From: a bacterium
GTDB lineage: Bacteria; Planctomycetota; Planctomycetia; Pirellulales; Pirellulaceae
NCBI GenBank assembly: GCA_030430075.1
Contig: JAUIGN010000010.1
Coordinates: 1 to 64,000 of the forward strand
DNA: 64,000 nt
Direction: 5' to 3'
Positions within the stretch are counted from its first letter, which is position 1. Each line of letters opens with the position of its first letter. Under the pieces are notes generated by a model. The model did not search any database. It saw only the letters and a list, made by a program, of their open reading frames with translations, and was not told the origin of the DNA. A program made the translations under genes and the position numbers. Positions 52,646 to 60,347 of the stretch are shown here, piece after piece.

Positions 52646-53686
52646 CTACACTGCCTTGCAGGCGGCCAGGTTGTCGATGTGGTGGACACGACGTCGGGCC
52701 GCAACCTCACGCAAACGCTCCTTGCTGCCGGCAAAGAATGAGCCGCTGAGGCGACTTCCAGCTGCGAACAGCCGCTCGATGCGTTGCCGCCAGATCTCTT
52801 CGCTGCTGCCAAGGCGATCCAGCAACGAGGCGACTTCACTGCTGATCCGCGCTTTCCCCAATCGGCATAGGCGGCTCGTATAGTCCACTAGCAACAGGTA
52901 GCTACCGAGCGAGAAAGACTCTAGCATGCCCTCTCGATCTGCCCCGTGTCTGCTTCGATCTTCCAGCGGGCAAAGCCAATGATCTAACTCAAGGTCATCT
53001 GCGATACTGCTGGCCACCGATGCCGAGCATGTGGCCGCTTTGAGGTCTTCCATTCGCCCCTTCGATCGCACATGTCGGACTCGTTGACGCACGGACGTGT
53101 GCGTGCTGGTTTCCGGTGCCGTCGCGATGCCTGCAGCCACCGGATTCAGATCAACGTAGGCGCAAGTGGTCAACAGGGCTTCTTCGTCCAGAATGGCGAT
53201 CGACTTGTAGCGACCTTCCCAAAACGCGCCCCTGCATTCATCTTCCTGGTTTGCCATCCGGGCCAAGGGCTCCTTGAGCGCCTTCATGAACCAGCCCAAG
53301 CTCCCCAGCCGCTCGCGCATGATGGCCACCTTGTTCTCATCCAGCAGTTGGTCGTCGATCCAGGCCTTATTGATTTCGACTTCTTCCCCTTTGGGGGTCT
53401 TCGGCGGATAAACCTTGATCCAGTTGCGGATGACATCTTCGTCAGACCACTGCGTCAGGTCGTTCGGGTCGAGCCGAACCAGAACATGCAGATGGTTGTC
53501 CATCACGCTGAATCCGCATACTGACAAGGCGAAACAGCCAGCGAGCAATTCCAGGCGATCCTCAATCCACTGCTTGCGATGTTCAAAGTCTTTTCCACAG
53601 AGGAAGGCCTGCCTTACGCACCGTGAAATGCAGTGGTAGTAACGTGTTACCTTCGGGTCTACCAACTTCGATCGAGCCATCGTCAT
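52646..53686 (-). CDS. REP-associated tyrosine transposase (RAYT, Y1_Tnp family)
   Basis: A 346-aa HUH single-strand nuclease relative of the IS200/IS605 TnpA. The HUH motif is MDNHLHVLV (His65, His67); the catalytic Tyr is Y177 in CAYVDLNPV. FWEGRYKSI is family-typical. The part from about residue 195 onward is a long C-terminal extension typical of RAYTs. The family is domesticated to cut and join REP sequences; it is usually single copy and flanked by REPs, as here (GGGACAGGCAT motifs on both sides in opposite orientation). ATG 53686 has GGAG eight bases upstream. No terminal inverted repeat or target duplication was seen, so the gene is not itself an IS. Confidence 0.9.
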   Translation of the reverse strand: MTMARSKLVDPKVTRYYHCISRCVRQAFLCGKDFEHRKQWIEDRLELLAGCFALSVCGFSVMDNHLHVLVRLDPNDLTQWSDEDVIRNWIKVYPPKTPKGEEVEINKAWIDDQLLDENKVAIMRERLGSLGWFMKALKEPLARMANQEDECRGAFWEGRYKSIAILDEEALLTTCAYVDLNPVAAGIATAPETSTHTSVRQRVRHVRSKGRMEDLKAATCSASVASSIADDLELDHWLCPLEDRSRHGADREGMLESFSLGSYLLLVDYTSRLCRLGKARISSEVASLLDRLGSSEEIWRQRIERLFAAGSRLSGSFFAGSKERLREVAARRRVHHIDNLAACKAV

Positions 53687-54126
53687 CGCGACATCTCCCT
53701 CAAACTGGAGCTCACTTCTGAATTGAGCTCAAGTATACGGAGATGAGAAATATATGCAAGTTAATAAGCAAATGTGGTGATATGCGATTCGCATCAATGC
53801 GTGTCCCATGCAGCGCCGTGCATAAGATGGTTGGCCCTTCGTGGTAATGCCTGTCCCATGCCGTGCGTCCCATGCCGTGCGCGTCCCACGCCGCGCGGCG
53901 CTTGTGAAAATGCCTGCCCTGCGCGGCGCCTCCTGCGCGGCGCCTTTGGAGCCGGGTGATGCCTGTCCCATGTGGAGCGGCCGGGCTGCCGGTCGGAGTT
54001 CTTCGTCGGCCAGATTAGTAGAGATGTTTGCCGAGCGCGCGGTGAAGGCCCGCGTTAAGCAAGAGGTCAGAGATACGTGGCGAGTGGGAGGCGGAGATCC
54101 TGGCCGAGCCGTTGTGTTCGTGGCGG
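53687..54126. other. right REP-like flank of the RAYT gene
   Basis: 440 nt without a gene. It begins with the inverted repeat GAGCTCA (53708-53714) / TGAGCTC (53724-53730), in the RAYT promoter region, then an A+T-rich patch (53740-53790), then REP-like motifs. The A+T-rich patch is unlike the rest of the window. Confidence 0.55.
53797..53972 (-). repeat. REP-like motifs ATGCCTGTCCCAT, right set
   Basis: Copies ATGCCTGTCCCATG at 53847-53860 and 53959-53972, with variants ATGCGTGTCCCATG at 53797 and GCGTCCCATGCC near 53865. They are inverted relative to the left set. Confidence 0.65.
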
Positions 54127-55890
54127 TTAACTCTTCTTGGTGTACGAGTCGGCCAGTTCCTGGACGGTGATCTTACCATCTCCGTCGGCGTCGGCATCTT
54201 CCGGGTTGTTCGACATCTTGGACCACTCCTCCTTGTCCAGCGTGCCGTCACCGTTGGTGTCGTACTTCCCCAGGGTCCGCTTCGAGAAGTCCAGATACCG
54301 CTGTGCCAGTTTGGCTTCTTCCGCTTCCGACCTGGTTGTGGGAGTCGCGGAACCCGAAGAACCAGTGGTCGACACAGTGGCCGCCGGCCGTGAGGAACTG
54401 GGGCGGTAACCAGAACTGGAGGTTGATCGGGACGCAGTATAGGACGATGTCGTTGGCACGGTACCGCGGACGGCACCGTCTTCCGCAGCTTGCAGGCACT
54501 CGGCTGGTGTTACGAATCCATCCAGATTGAGATCGAACTGACGGAAGTCGGCCAGCGTCCGATCCGTCCAGGACGACGAGAACTCCGACATGGCGACCTG
54601 TCCGTCTGCATCCAGATCGTTCTGGGAAAACCAGGAAGGCAGGCCTTCTGGCAACCGTTCAATGGCCGTCTTAAATCGATACGACATGCGGGTGCTGGCG
54701 GTGGTGGCGGCGGACGGACTCGCCGACTCCTGGCCATCAGATCTCTCGCCAGACGAAGGGCCGCGCCGACCGAAAAAGCCACCACGGTCACCGCCGCCAC
54801 GATCATCACGACCTCGATCACCGCCGCCCCGTCCAAAGCCCCCTCCGCCGCCGCTAAAGCGGGCCTTGATGGAGGCGTCGATTTCTTCCTTCGTGATCTT
54901 GCCGTCTCCGTTGCCGTCCGCTCCGGACAAGGTCCGCGAACGGCTCGCCTCTTCGGCGGACAGGACACCGTCGCGGTTGCTGTCATATCGGCTCATCATC
55001 CCTTGAATCATGCCCGCCATCCGTGAGTCCATTCCGCCGCCATCCCCGGAATCGCGCGAGGATCGTGAAGATGAACTGCGGGAGGTGCGGCTGGAGCTGG
55101 AAGACGAGTCACGGCGCGAAGAATCTTCTCCCCTGGCAAGCCGCCGGCGCGCATAACGAACCGCCATCTCTGACGGAGAGAGTTTGCCGTCGCCGTTGCG
55201 GTCGTAAGTGAAGGGATCATCACTCCAGCGCCCACGGCCAATCTCACCTCGATCCAGGAAGCCGTCCCGGTTCGAATCGTACCGCCGAAACCGCTCGTCC
55301 GCCTCCGACTTGTCCTCGTTGATTACCTTGACCGTAAACAACTCGCCCGCCGCGCCAAAGCCAGGAGGGATGGCCAGCACCTCGTCGGTCCCGAAGCCAG
55401 GCACGAGCGGTTCCGCTTCGTTGGAGCCCCCGCTACGCGACGAACTTCCGCCGCGCGACGAACTGTCGCCACCCTGTTCGCGCTGCTCGCGCAGCCGTTG
55501 AAACGCCTGACTGATCTTGCTGATGGAAACCGGCTTGCTCAGATCCAAGCCGGGAATCGAACTGGCAAACCGATCCAGAAACATCCGTGCTCGACCCTGG
55601 GTCTCGTCGGGGTCGAGCATGCCGTTGCCGTTCGTGTCCAGTCGCTGCAGGAAGTCGCTCGGCCCACCGCCAAACGACGATCCAGCTCGACTGTAACCAC
55701 CGGGAGGCCCACCGCGGCCGTACCCTCCCGGAGGTCCCCCACGTCCGAAATCACCACGTCCGAAATCACCACGGCCCCGGTCACCGCCACCCCGGTCACC
55801 GCCACCCCGTTGAGCCAGGGCCGGGTCGGCCGTAACCATCAGCGCGAGGCACAAAGCGATTGCCGCGACCAGACGCATTTGAACGAACAT
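54127..55890 (-). CDS. secreted multi-EF-hand protein (nine calcium-binding loops)
   Basis: A 587-aa exported protein. After a signal peptide (RLVAAIALCLALMVTADPALA) comes a Gly/Arg/Asp-rich repeat (RGGGDRGGGDRGRGD and onward). Nine EF-hand loops are visible: DTNGNGMLDPDE, DSNRDGFLDRGE, DRNGDGKLSPSE, DSNRDGVLSAEE, DGNGDGKITKEE, DLDADGQVAMSE, DLNLDGFVTPAE, DTNGDGTLDKEE and DADGDGKITVQE. Most have Asp at positions 1, 3, 5 and Glu at 12, so calcium binding is well supported. Ser/Arg/Gly-rich low-complexity linkers separate them. ATG 55890 has GAGGG eight bases upstream. It is divergent from the Nramp-like gene. Surface, matrix or calcium-buffer role is an inference. Confidence 0.88.
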   Translation of the reverse strand: MFVQMRLVAAIALCLALMVTADPALAQRGGGDRGGGDRGRGDFGRGDFGRGGPPGGYGRGGPPGGYSRAGSSFGGGPSDFLQRLDTNGNGMLDPDETQGRARMFLDRFASSIPGLDLSKPVSISKISQAFQRLREQREQGGDSSSRGGSSSRSGGSNEAEPLVPGFGTDEVLAIPPGFGAAGELFTVKVINEDKSEADERFRRYDSNRDGFLDRGEIGRGRWSDDPFTYDRNGDGKLSPSEMAVRYARRRLARGEDSSRRDSSSSSSRTSRSSSSRSSRDSGDGGGMDSRMAGMIQGMMSRYDSNRDGVLSAEEASRSRTLSGADGNGDGKITKEEIDASIKARFSGGGGGFGRGGGDRGRDDRGGGDRGGFFGRRGPSSGERSDGQESASPSAATTASTRMSYRFKTAIERLPEGLPSWFSQNDLDADGQVAMSEFSSSWTDRTLADFRQFDLNLDGFVTPAECLQAAEDGAVRGTVPTTSSYTASRSTSSSGYRPSSSRPAATVSTTGSSGSATPTTRSEAEEAKLAQRYLDFSKRTLGKYDTNGDGTLDKEEWSKMSNNPEDADADGDGKITVQELADSYTKKS

Positions 55891-55926
55891 GTTCGAAACC
55901 CTCAACGTTGGTGGACTGCCTACCAA

Positions 55927-55958
55927 TTCATTATCGCTAGAAACGCTGTTAGAATCTA
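55927..55958. promoter_or_regulatory. overlapping divergent promoter candidates
   Basis: Plus strand: TTCATT (55927-55932), 17 bp, TAGAAT (55950-55955), leading to the transporter at 56022. Minus strand: TAGATT (55958-55953), 17 bp, GATAAT (55935-55930), leading to the EF-hand gene at 55890. The -35 boxes are weak. Confidence 0.3.
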
Positions 55959-56021
55959 CGCCTTTCACTTAACCCGTTCGCTCAGCGGTTGTTTCGCAAA
56001 AAGGTCCGCGGGGGTCACACG

Positions 56022-57572
56022 ATGTCGGAAAAATCAACCGCCAGCCAGACGGATTTACCGGTTCCGCCCGATGTGATCCCCGGCGGCACGCTCCCACCGC
56101 TCCGTTATCGGGATCTTCCCGCCGCGGTGCCGCTAAGGAAGATGTTGGGCCCCAGCATTATCCTGGCCGGTTTGGCCCTGGGGAGCGGTGAGTTCGTACT
56201 CTGGCCGTACATCACCTACAAGTCACAGTTTGTCTTCTTCTGGGCCTGCCTGCTGGGTGTCCTGACACAATATTTTCTCAACATGGAGATCACTCGCTGG
56301 GCGCTGGCGACCGGGGAAAGTGCCATCACCGGCTTCGTTCGCCTCAGCAAACATTGGGCCTGGGTGTTTCTCCTGCTGAACATCATCCCCTGGATGATTC
56401 CGGCCTGGGCCACGGGGGCTGCGCAGCTTGTCAGTTGGTTGATCTGGGAACCGGAGTTGGTGTTCGAGCAAGGTGTTTACACGATTTCGAATGAACGCTT
56501 CGTGACCTGGATCGCCATCGCCAGCATGTTCGGTTGCGGTGCGGTGCTCACCGCCGGGCCCGTGATTTATGAGACGGTCGAGCGAATTCAGGTCTTGCTG
56601 GTCAGCATTGTGATTGTGCTGATTCTAATACTGGCCTGCTGGTTCGTCCGCTGGGATTCGGTCGTCGCGCTGACGAGTTCGACGGTGACGTTCGGGTTCC
56701 CGGACTTCATCCCCGGGCCCGATTCGGGCCTGGACGCGATCGCCCTCTTGGGTGCCCTGGCCTTCGCGGGAGCCGGCGGCACGATGAACTTGGGCCAAAG
56801 CAACTACATCAAGGACAAGGGGTACGGCATGGGCGCGCATGTGGGCCGAATCACGAGTCCCATTACCGGTCAGGTCGAGTCGGTGACGGAGATCGGGTTT
56901 CATTTTCCCCATACCGAAGAGAATTGGGCTCGCTGGCGCCAATGGTGGAGGTCGGCAAGCTGGGAACATGCGCTCAGCTTTCTCGCGACGTGTGTCTTCT
57001 GCCTCGTGCTGTTGGCCCTGATCAGCCACAGTGTCTTCTACGAAAACGAAACGTTGCGGCCGGGGGCCGAGCAGTATGGGGGTAAAATGAACTTTGTCCT
57101 GGGTGAGGCCAACGAAGTTGGTCGCACGATCAGCCCGGTGGCCAGAAGTGTGTTCTTGGTGATGGGAATCGTGATTCTGTTGACCACCGAGTTCGGAGTC
57201 CTCGATGCGGCCACTCGAATTTCGACCGACATCGTCAAAGTGGCCTGGCTGCGCGAGAATGACGACTGGAGTGAGAGTCGCCTGTACTACCTGTTCCTGT
57301 GGAGTTGCATCCTGGTGGGTTCGGGCATTCTCCTGCTGGCCACGGTCGGTATCGAAGTCGGTGCTTTGAAACTCTTCAAGCTGACCGCCGCCATGAACGG
57401 AGGCGTGATGTTTCTCTACAGCGGGTTGCTGCTTTACGTCAATCGATACAAGCTGCCCGCCGGAGTCCGCATCAACTGGTGGCGCTCATTGATTCTGATC
57501 TGGGCGGTTGTCTTCTTCGGCACCTTTGCCATCTGGGCCGCAGGCTCGACGCTCACCACCATGTTCGGCTAG
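56022..57572 (+). CDS. Nramp-related membrane transporter
   Basis: A 516-aa protein with about 11-12 membrane helices, placed in the Nramp (SLC11) superfamily by general layout: first helix MLGPSIILAGLALGSGEFVL and later TM6-like ALAFAGAGGTMNLGQSNYIK. In metal-transporting Nramps the first helix has DPGN and the sixth MPH; here the equivalent places read GSGE and GTMN, so the canonical metal-binding Asp, Asn and Met are not conserved. The substrate may not be Mn or Fe. The N-terminus has a Pro-rich soluble stretch. The isomerase gene follows after 27 nt and may be co-transcribed. Confidence 0.8.
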   Translation: MSEKSTASQTDLPVPPDVIPGGTLPPLRYRDLPAAVPLRKMLGPSIILAGLALGSGEFVLWPYITYKSQFVFFWACLLGVLTQYFLNMEITRWALATGESAITGFVRLSKHWAWVFLLLNIIPWMIPAWATGAAQLVSWLIWEPELVFEQGVYTISNERFVTWIAIASMFGCGAVLTAGPVIYETVERIQVLLVSIVIVLILILACWFVRWDSVVALTSSTVTFGFPDFIPGPDSGLDAIALLGALAFAGAGGTMNLGQSNYIKDKGYGMGAHVGRITSPITGQVESVTEIGFHFPHTEENWARWRQWWRSASWEHALSFLATCVFCLVLLALISHSVFYENETLRPGAEQYGGKMNFVLGEANEVGRTISPVARSVFLVMGIVILLTTEFGVLDAATRISTDIVKVAWLRENDDWSESRLYYLFLWSCILVGSGILLLATVGIEVGALKLFKLTAAMNGGVMFLYSGLLLYVNRYKLPAGVRINWWRSLILIWAVVFFGTFAIWAAGSTLTTMFG

Positions 57573-57599
57573 CTGAACGATTTGCCAGAGGAGATTGCG

Positions 57600-58433
57600 A
57601 TGCAACTTTCGTTGTCGGTCCGGATCGCGGAAGCCGCCTGCAAAACCCGGCTCAACGTGCCATTCGAACACCTGGTAGGACTCGCCGTGCGGCACGGGTA
57701 CCGTGCGATTTGCATGCGGGCCAGTGCGGCTGGAGTCCAAACATCGGCGGACGAGTTAGCGCGGATGCGCTCGATCGTTGAGGATGCCGGGCTCTGCGTG
57801 TCCATGGTCACTGCCGATTCCAACGTTCCGCTGAACAACGCTCGCGGTCCGGAGAGCCTGCGGGATATCGGTCCCAGCGTGCGCGTCGCCGAATTGCTCG
57901 GTTGCGACTTGATCCGCGTCTGCCTCAAGTCGAACGACGATATTCACTGGGCCCGGCAGGCGGCGGATGCCGCGGCCGAGCGTGGGATCCGGCTGGCCCA
58001 CCAGTGTCATACGACAACGCTGTTTGAACAGATCGAGCGGTCGCTCGAAGTCTTGGCCGAGATTGATCGCGACAATTTCGGCGTGATCTACGAACCGGCC
58101 AACCTGCTCCTTTGTGGTGAACCGTACGGCCTGGCCGCCCTGCAGGCCCTCTCGCCCTACCTCATGAATGTCTATGTGCAAAACCATCGACTCGACCCGG
58201 AGGGTCCCGAGGAATTGGAGACCTGGTGCCGCGGTCCCGTGAGGTTTCACCACCTGCCGGTCTGGGAAGAAGGGGGCGTTGACTTTCCGTCTGTGGTGGA
58301 TGCGTTGCGACAGATTGGGTATCACGGCTACCTGACGATTCACCAACACTACGCGCACCTGATGGGGCCCGACGAAGCGGCGGAGAAGAGCGCCGACTAC
58401 TTTCGCAGTTGCGGCGGGTTCGATGCAACGTGA
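57600..58433 (+). CDS. sugar phosphate isomerase/epimerase-type TIM-barrel protein
   Basis: A 277-aa AP-endonuclease-2-fold (xylose isomerase-like) protein. Seen: MRASAAGVQTSADELARM, CVSMVTADSNVPL, VRVAELLGCDLIRVCLKSND, GIRLAHQCHTTTLFEQIERS, NFGVIYEPANLLLCGEPYGL and YLTIHQHYAHL. The metal-site residues (Glu/His/Asp) are plausible in the HQCHT, YEPAN and HQHY segments. ATG 57600 has AGAGGAG six bases upstream; an in-frame ATG at 57582 lacks this. The enzyme's substrate is unknown. Its stop overlaps the next gene's start by 11 nt. Confidence 0.82.
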   Translation: MQLSLSVRIAEAACKTRLNVPFEHLVGLAVRHGYRAICMRASAAGVQTSADELARMRSIVEDAGLCVSMVTADSNVPLNNARGPESLRDIGPSVRVAELLGCDLIRVCLKSNDDIHWARQAADAAAERGIRLAHQCHTTTLFEQIERSLEVLAEIDRDNFGVIYEPANLLLCGEPYGLAALQALSPYLMNVYVQNHRLDPEGPEELETWCRGPVRFHHLPVWEEGGVDFPSVVDALRQIGYHGYLTIHQHYAHLMGPDEAAEKSADYFRSCGGFDAT

Positions 58434-59589
58434 TGCGGAACCGATGCCGCCTCACCCGCCCGCCGGATTCCCGGCCCGCCGGATCCTTGCACTCAACGCG
58501 TATCACGGCGGCAGTCATCGCGCGTTTCTCGAAGGCTGGTCGACGCACAGCCGCCACGAGTTCACGGTCCTCACGTTGCCGCCCTACAAATGGAAATGGC
58601 GGATGCGGCATGCAGCGATCAGCTTCGCCGAGGAAGTTACGAAACGCCTCGATCAGGGCCAGCGATGGGACGCCCTGTTCTGTACGGATATGCTGAACCT
58701 GGCCGAGTTCCGCGGCCTGTTGCCAGCTGCCGCGGGTCAACTCCCGGCCGTCATCTACTTTCACGAAAACCAACTCACCTATCCCGACCAACAAACGCGC
58801 GAACGCGACTTGCATTTCGGTTTTACCAACCTCGTCAGTTGTCTGGCGGCCGACCGCGTCTGGTTCAATTCGGCATATCACCAAGGCGAATTTCTCGCCG
58901 CGCTATCCGACACTTTGCACCGCATGCCCGATCATCGGCCGTTGCGTGCCGTGGACCAGATCCGCGAGCGGGCGGAGGTCCATCCGCCGGGCATTGAAGA
59001 GTTTGCTGCCTCCCGCTGTCCCTGGCCGGCCAGCGAACCCCTGCGTGTTGCCTGGGCAGCGCGGTGGGAACACGACAAGGCGCCGGAACAATTCTTTGCA
59101 GCCCTCCGCCTGTTGCGACAACGGGGGATTCCCTTTCGCTTAAGTGTGCTGGGTGAATCATTCGGGAATGTGCCACCGTGTTTTCCCGAAGCGCGCCGGG
59201 AGTTCGCCGCTGAGATTCTCCGCTGGGGCTACCAGCGCCGGCGCGCTGACTACCTGACGGCACTCGCGGAATCCGACGTGTTTGTTTCGACCGCCAATCA
59301 CGAGTTCTTCGGGATTGCCATGGTCGAAGCGCTGGCCGCCGGTTGCTTCCCGGTCGCCCCGTGTCGCTTGGCCTATCCCGAAGTCTTGGGGCCCAGCCGT
59401 GCCTGGTTCTATGACGGGACCACGGAAGGGCTCGCCGGCCGTTTGGCCGAGCTTGACGAACAACGTCGGCGGCGGGGACGCATCTGGGACGGCGAAGACC
59501 GCCAGGCTGAAATGCGGCAACGGTTTGGTTGGCACGGCTCCGCGGCCGGTATGGACGAGGCACTGGTTGCAGTGCAGCGTCGAACTTGA
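58423..59589 (+). CDS. DUF3524 glycosyltransferase, tRNA-queuosine alpha-mannosyltransferase-like
   Basis: A 388-aa GT-B glycosyltransferase. The N-terminal DUF3524 signature is clear: RILALNAYHGGSHRAFLEGW, EFTVLTLPPYKWKWRMRHAA, CTDMLNLAEFRGLLP, VIYFHENQLTYPD and HFGFTNLVSCLAADRVWFNS. The C-terminal half has VAWAARWEHDKAPEQFFAAL and FFGIAMVEALAAGCFPV (GT4 nucleotide-sugar region). Vertebrate GTDC1 of this family is the queuosine-tRNA-Asp mannosyltransferase; bacterial members probably act on queuosine tRNA, but the sugar is not established here. Start overlaps the previous gene by 11 nt, suggesting translational coupling. No Q-biosynthesis gene is in the window. Confidence 0.87.
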   Translation: MQRDAEPMPPHPPAGFPARRILALNAYHGGSHRAFLEGWSTHSRHEFTVLTLPPYKWKWRMRHAAISFAEEVTKRLDQGQRWDALFCTDMLNLAEFRGLLPAAAGQLPAVIYFHENQLTYPDQQTRERDLHFGFTNLVSCLAADRVWFNSAYHQGEFLAALSDTLHRMPDHRPLRAVDQIRERAEVHPPGIEEFAASRCPWPASEPLRVAWAARWEHDKAPEQFFAALRLLRQRGIPFRLSVLGESFGNVPPCFPEARREFAAEILRWGYQRRRADYLTALAESDVFVSTANHEFFGIAMVEALAAGCFPVAPCRLAYPEVLGPSRAWFYDGTTEGLAGRLAELDEQRRRRGRIWDGEDRQAEMRQRFGWHGSAAGMDEALVAVQRRT

Positions 59590-59962
59590 CGTGCGATCGC
59601 GATGACAAGTCAACTTGCTTTCGTCAGCACTGCTGGTTCCGCATGCGGCGCCAACGGCGACCTCGCGCTTTGAAGCGGACAGCCCGTCTGGGATGGCTAA
59701 AGCTGAGATTCGCCTTGACGAAATTCAGGCAACTAGGTTCAATGCGCGAACCTGGGATAACCGAGACAAGTGGCCGATAACGGTAAGCGTGTTGCTGACC
59801 GTTTCATCGTCTCGATTGCCGGGTCACGGAAGAGGATGTCGGGCCGTTGGAGGTCCGGAGCGTTCGCCTTCGATTGGGCGGAGCCATAAATGTCTTTCCT
59901 TGCTCTGGCGACCGAGGAAAAACTGGTGATTGAACTGTCGCCATAACAGAGGAGCCACGGAG
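59590..59962. other. gene-free spacer
   Basis: 373 nt before the histone-like gene. Short frames in several phases are not supported. No repeat or clear promoter is seen. Confidence 0.35.
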
Positions 59963-60187
59963 ATGGCAACAAAGAAGAAGACCGCGTCGAAGACCACAGC
60001 CCGTAAGCCGGCCACCAAGAAGACGGCCAGGGCCACAGCCAAGCGGTCACCCAAAAAGAAGACGTCGGCGACGAAGAAGCCGGCGACGAAGAAGACAGCC
60101 ACCAAGAAGACGGCGAAGCGCTCTCCCAAAAAGAAGACGTCCGCCCCCAAGAAGACGACTCGTCGAACGACGGTCAAGAAGAAGTAA
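59963..60187 (+). CDS. histone H1-like Lys/Ala/Thr-rich basic protein
   Basis: A 74-aa highly basic protein, about 40 per cent Lys/Arg, with the pattern of histone H1 C-terminal tails and bacterial HctB-like proteins: repeated KKTA, ATKK and KRSPKKKTSA (twice, at about residues 27-37 and 52-62). No acidic residues are seen. DNA binding and nucleoid organisation are inferred from composition. GAGGAG lies eight bases before the ATG at 59963. The DNA shows the same internal duplication as the protein. It is followed by a terminator-like hairpin at 60223-60256. Confidence 0.8.
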   Translation: MATKKKTASKTTARKPATKKTARATAKRSPKKKTSATKKPATKKTATKKTAKRSPKKKTSAPKKTTRRTTVKKK

Positions 60188-60222
60188 GGAGGCGGCCCGC
60201 TGCCTCAAGCTGACAGCGTATG

Positions 60223-60256
60223 AGAGGTCGAATCGCCCCCGGGTGGTTCGACCTCT
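60223..60256 (+). terminator. hairpin after the histone-like gene
   Basis: AGAGGTCGAA (60223-60232) pairs perfectly with TTCGACCTCT (60247-60256) over a 14-nt loop, followed by TTTGCC. It sits 35 nt after the stop. Confidence 0.6.
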
Positions 60257-60347
60257 TTGCCATTCGGGCGCGGCGCTGAAAGGGCGTCAGTACCGTTGAC
60301 GAAAGCCATGTCAGGAGTTACGGTTAGGGCGAATTCTTGACCAGTGA

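Noticed and set aside
52646-53686. Full IS200/IS605-type insertion sequence
   Set aside because: The protein is of RAYT type with a long C-terminal extension; no ends or target signature were seen, only REP-like motifs.
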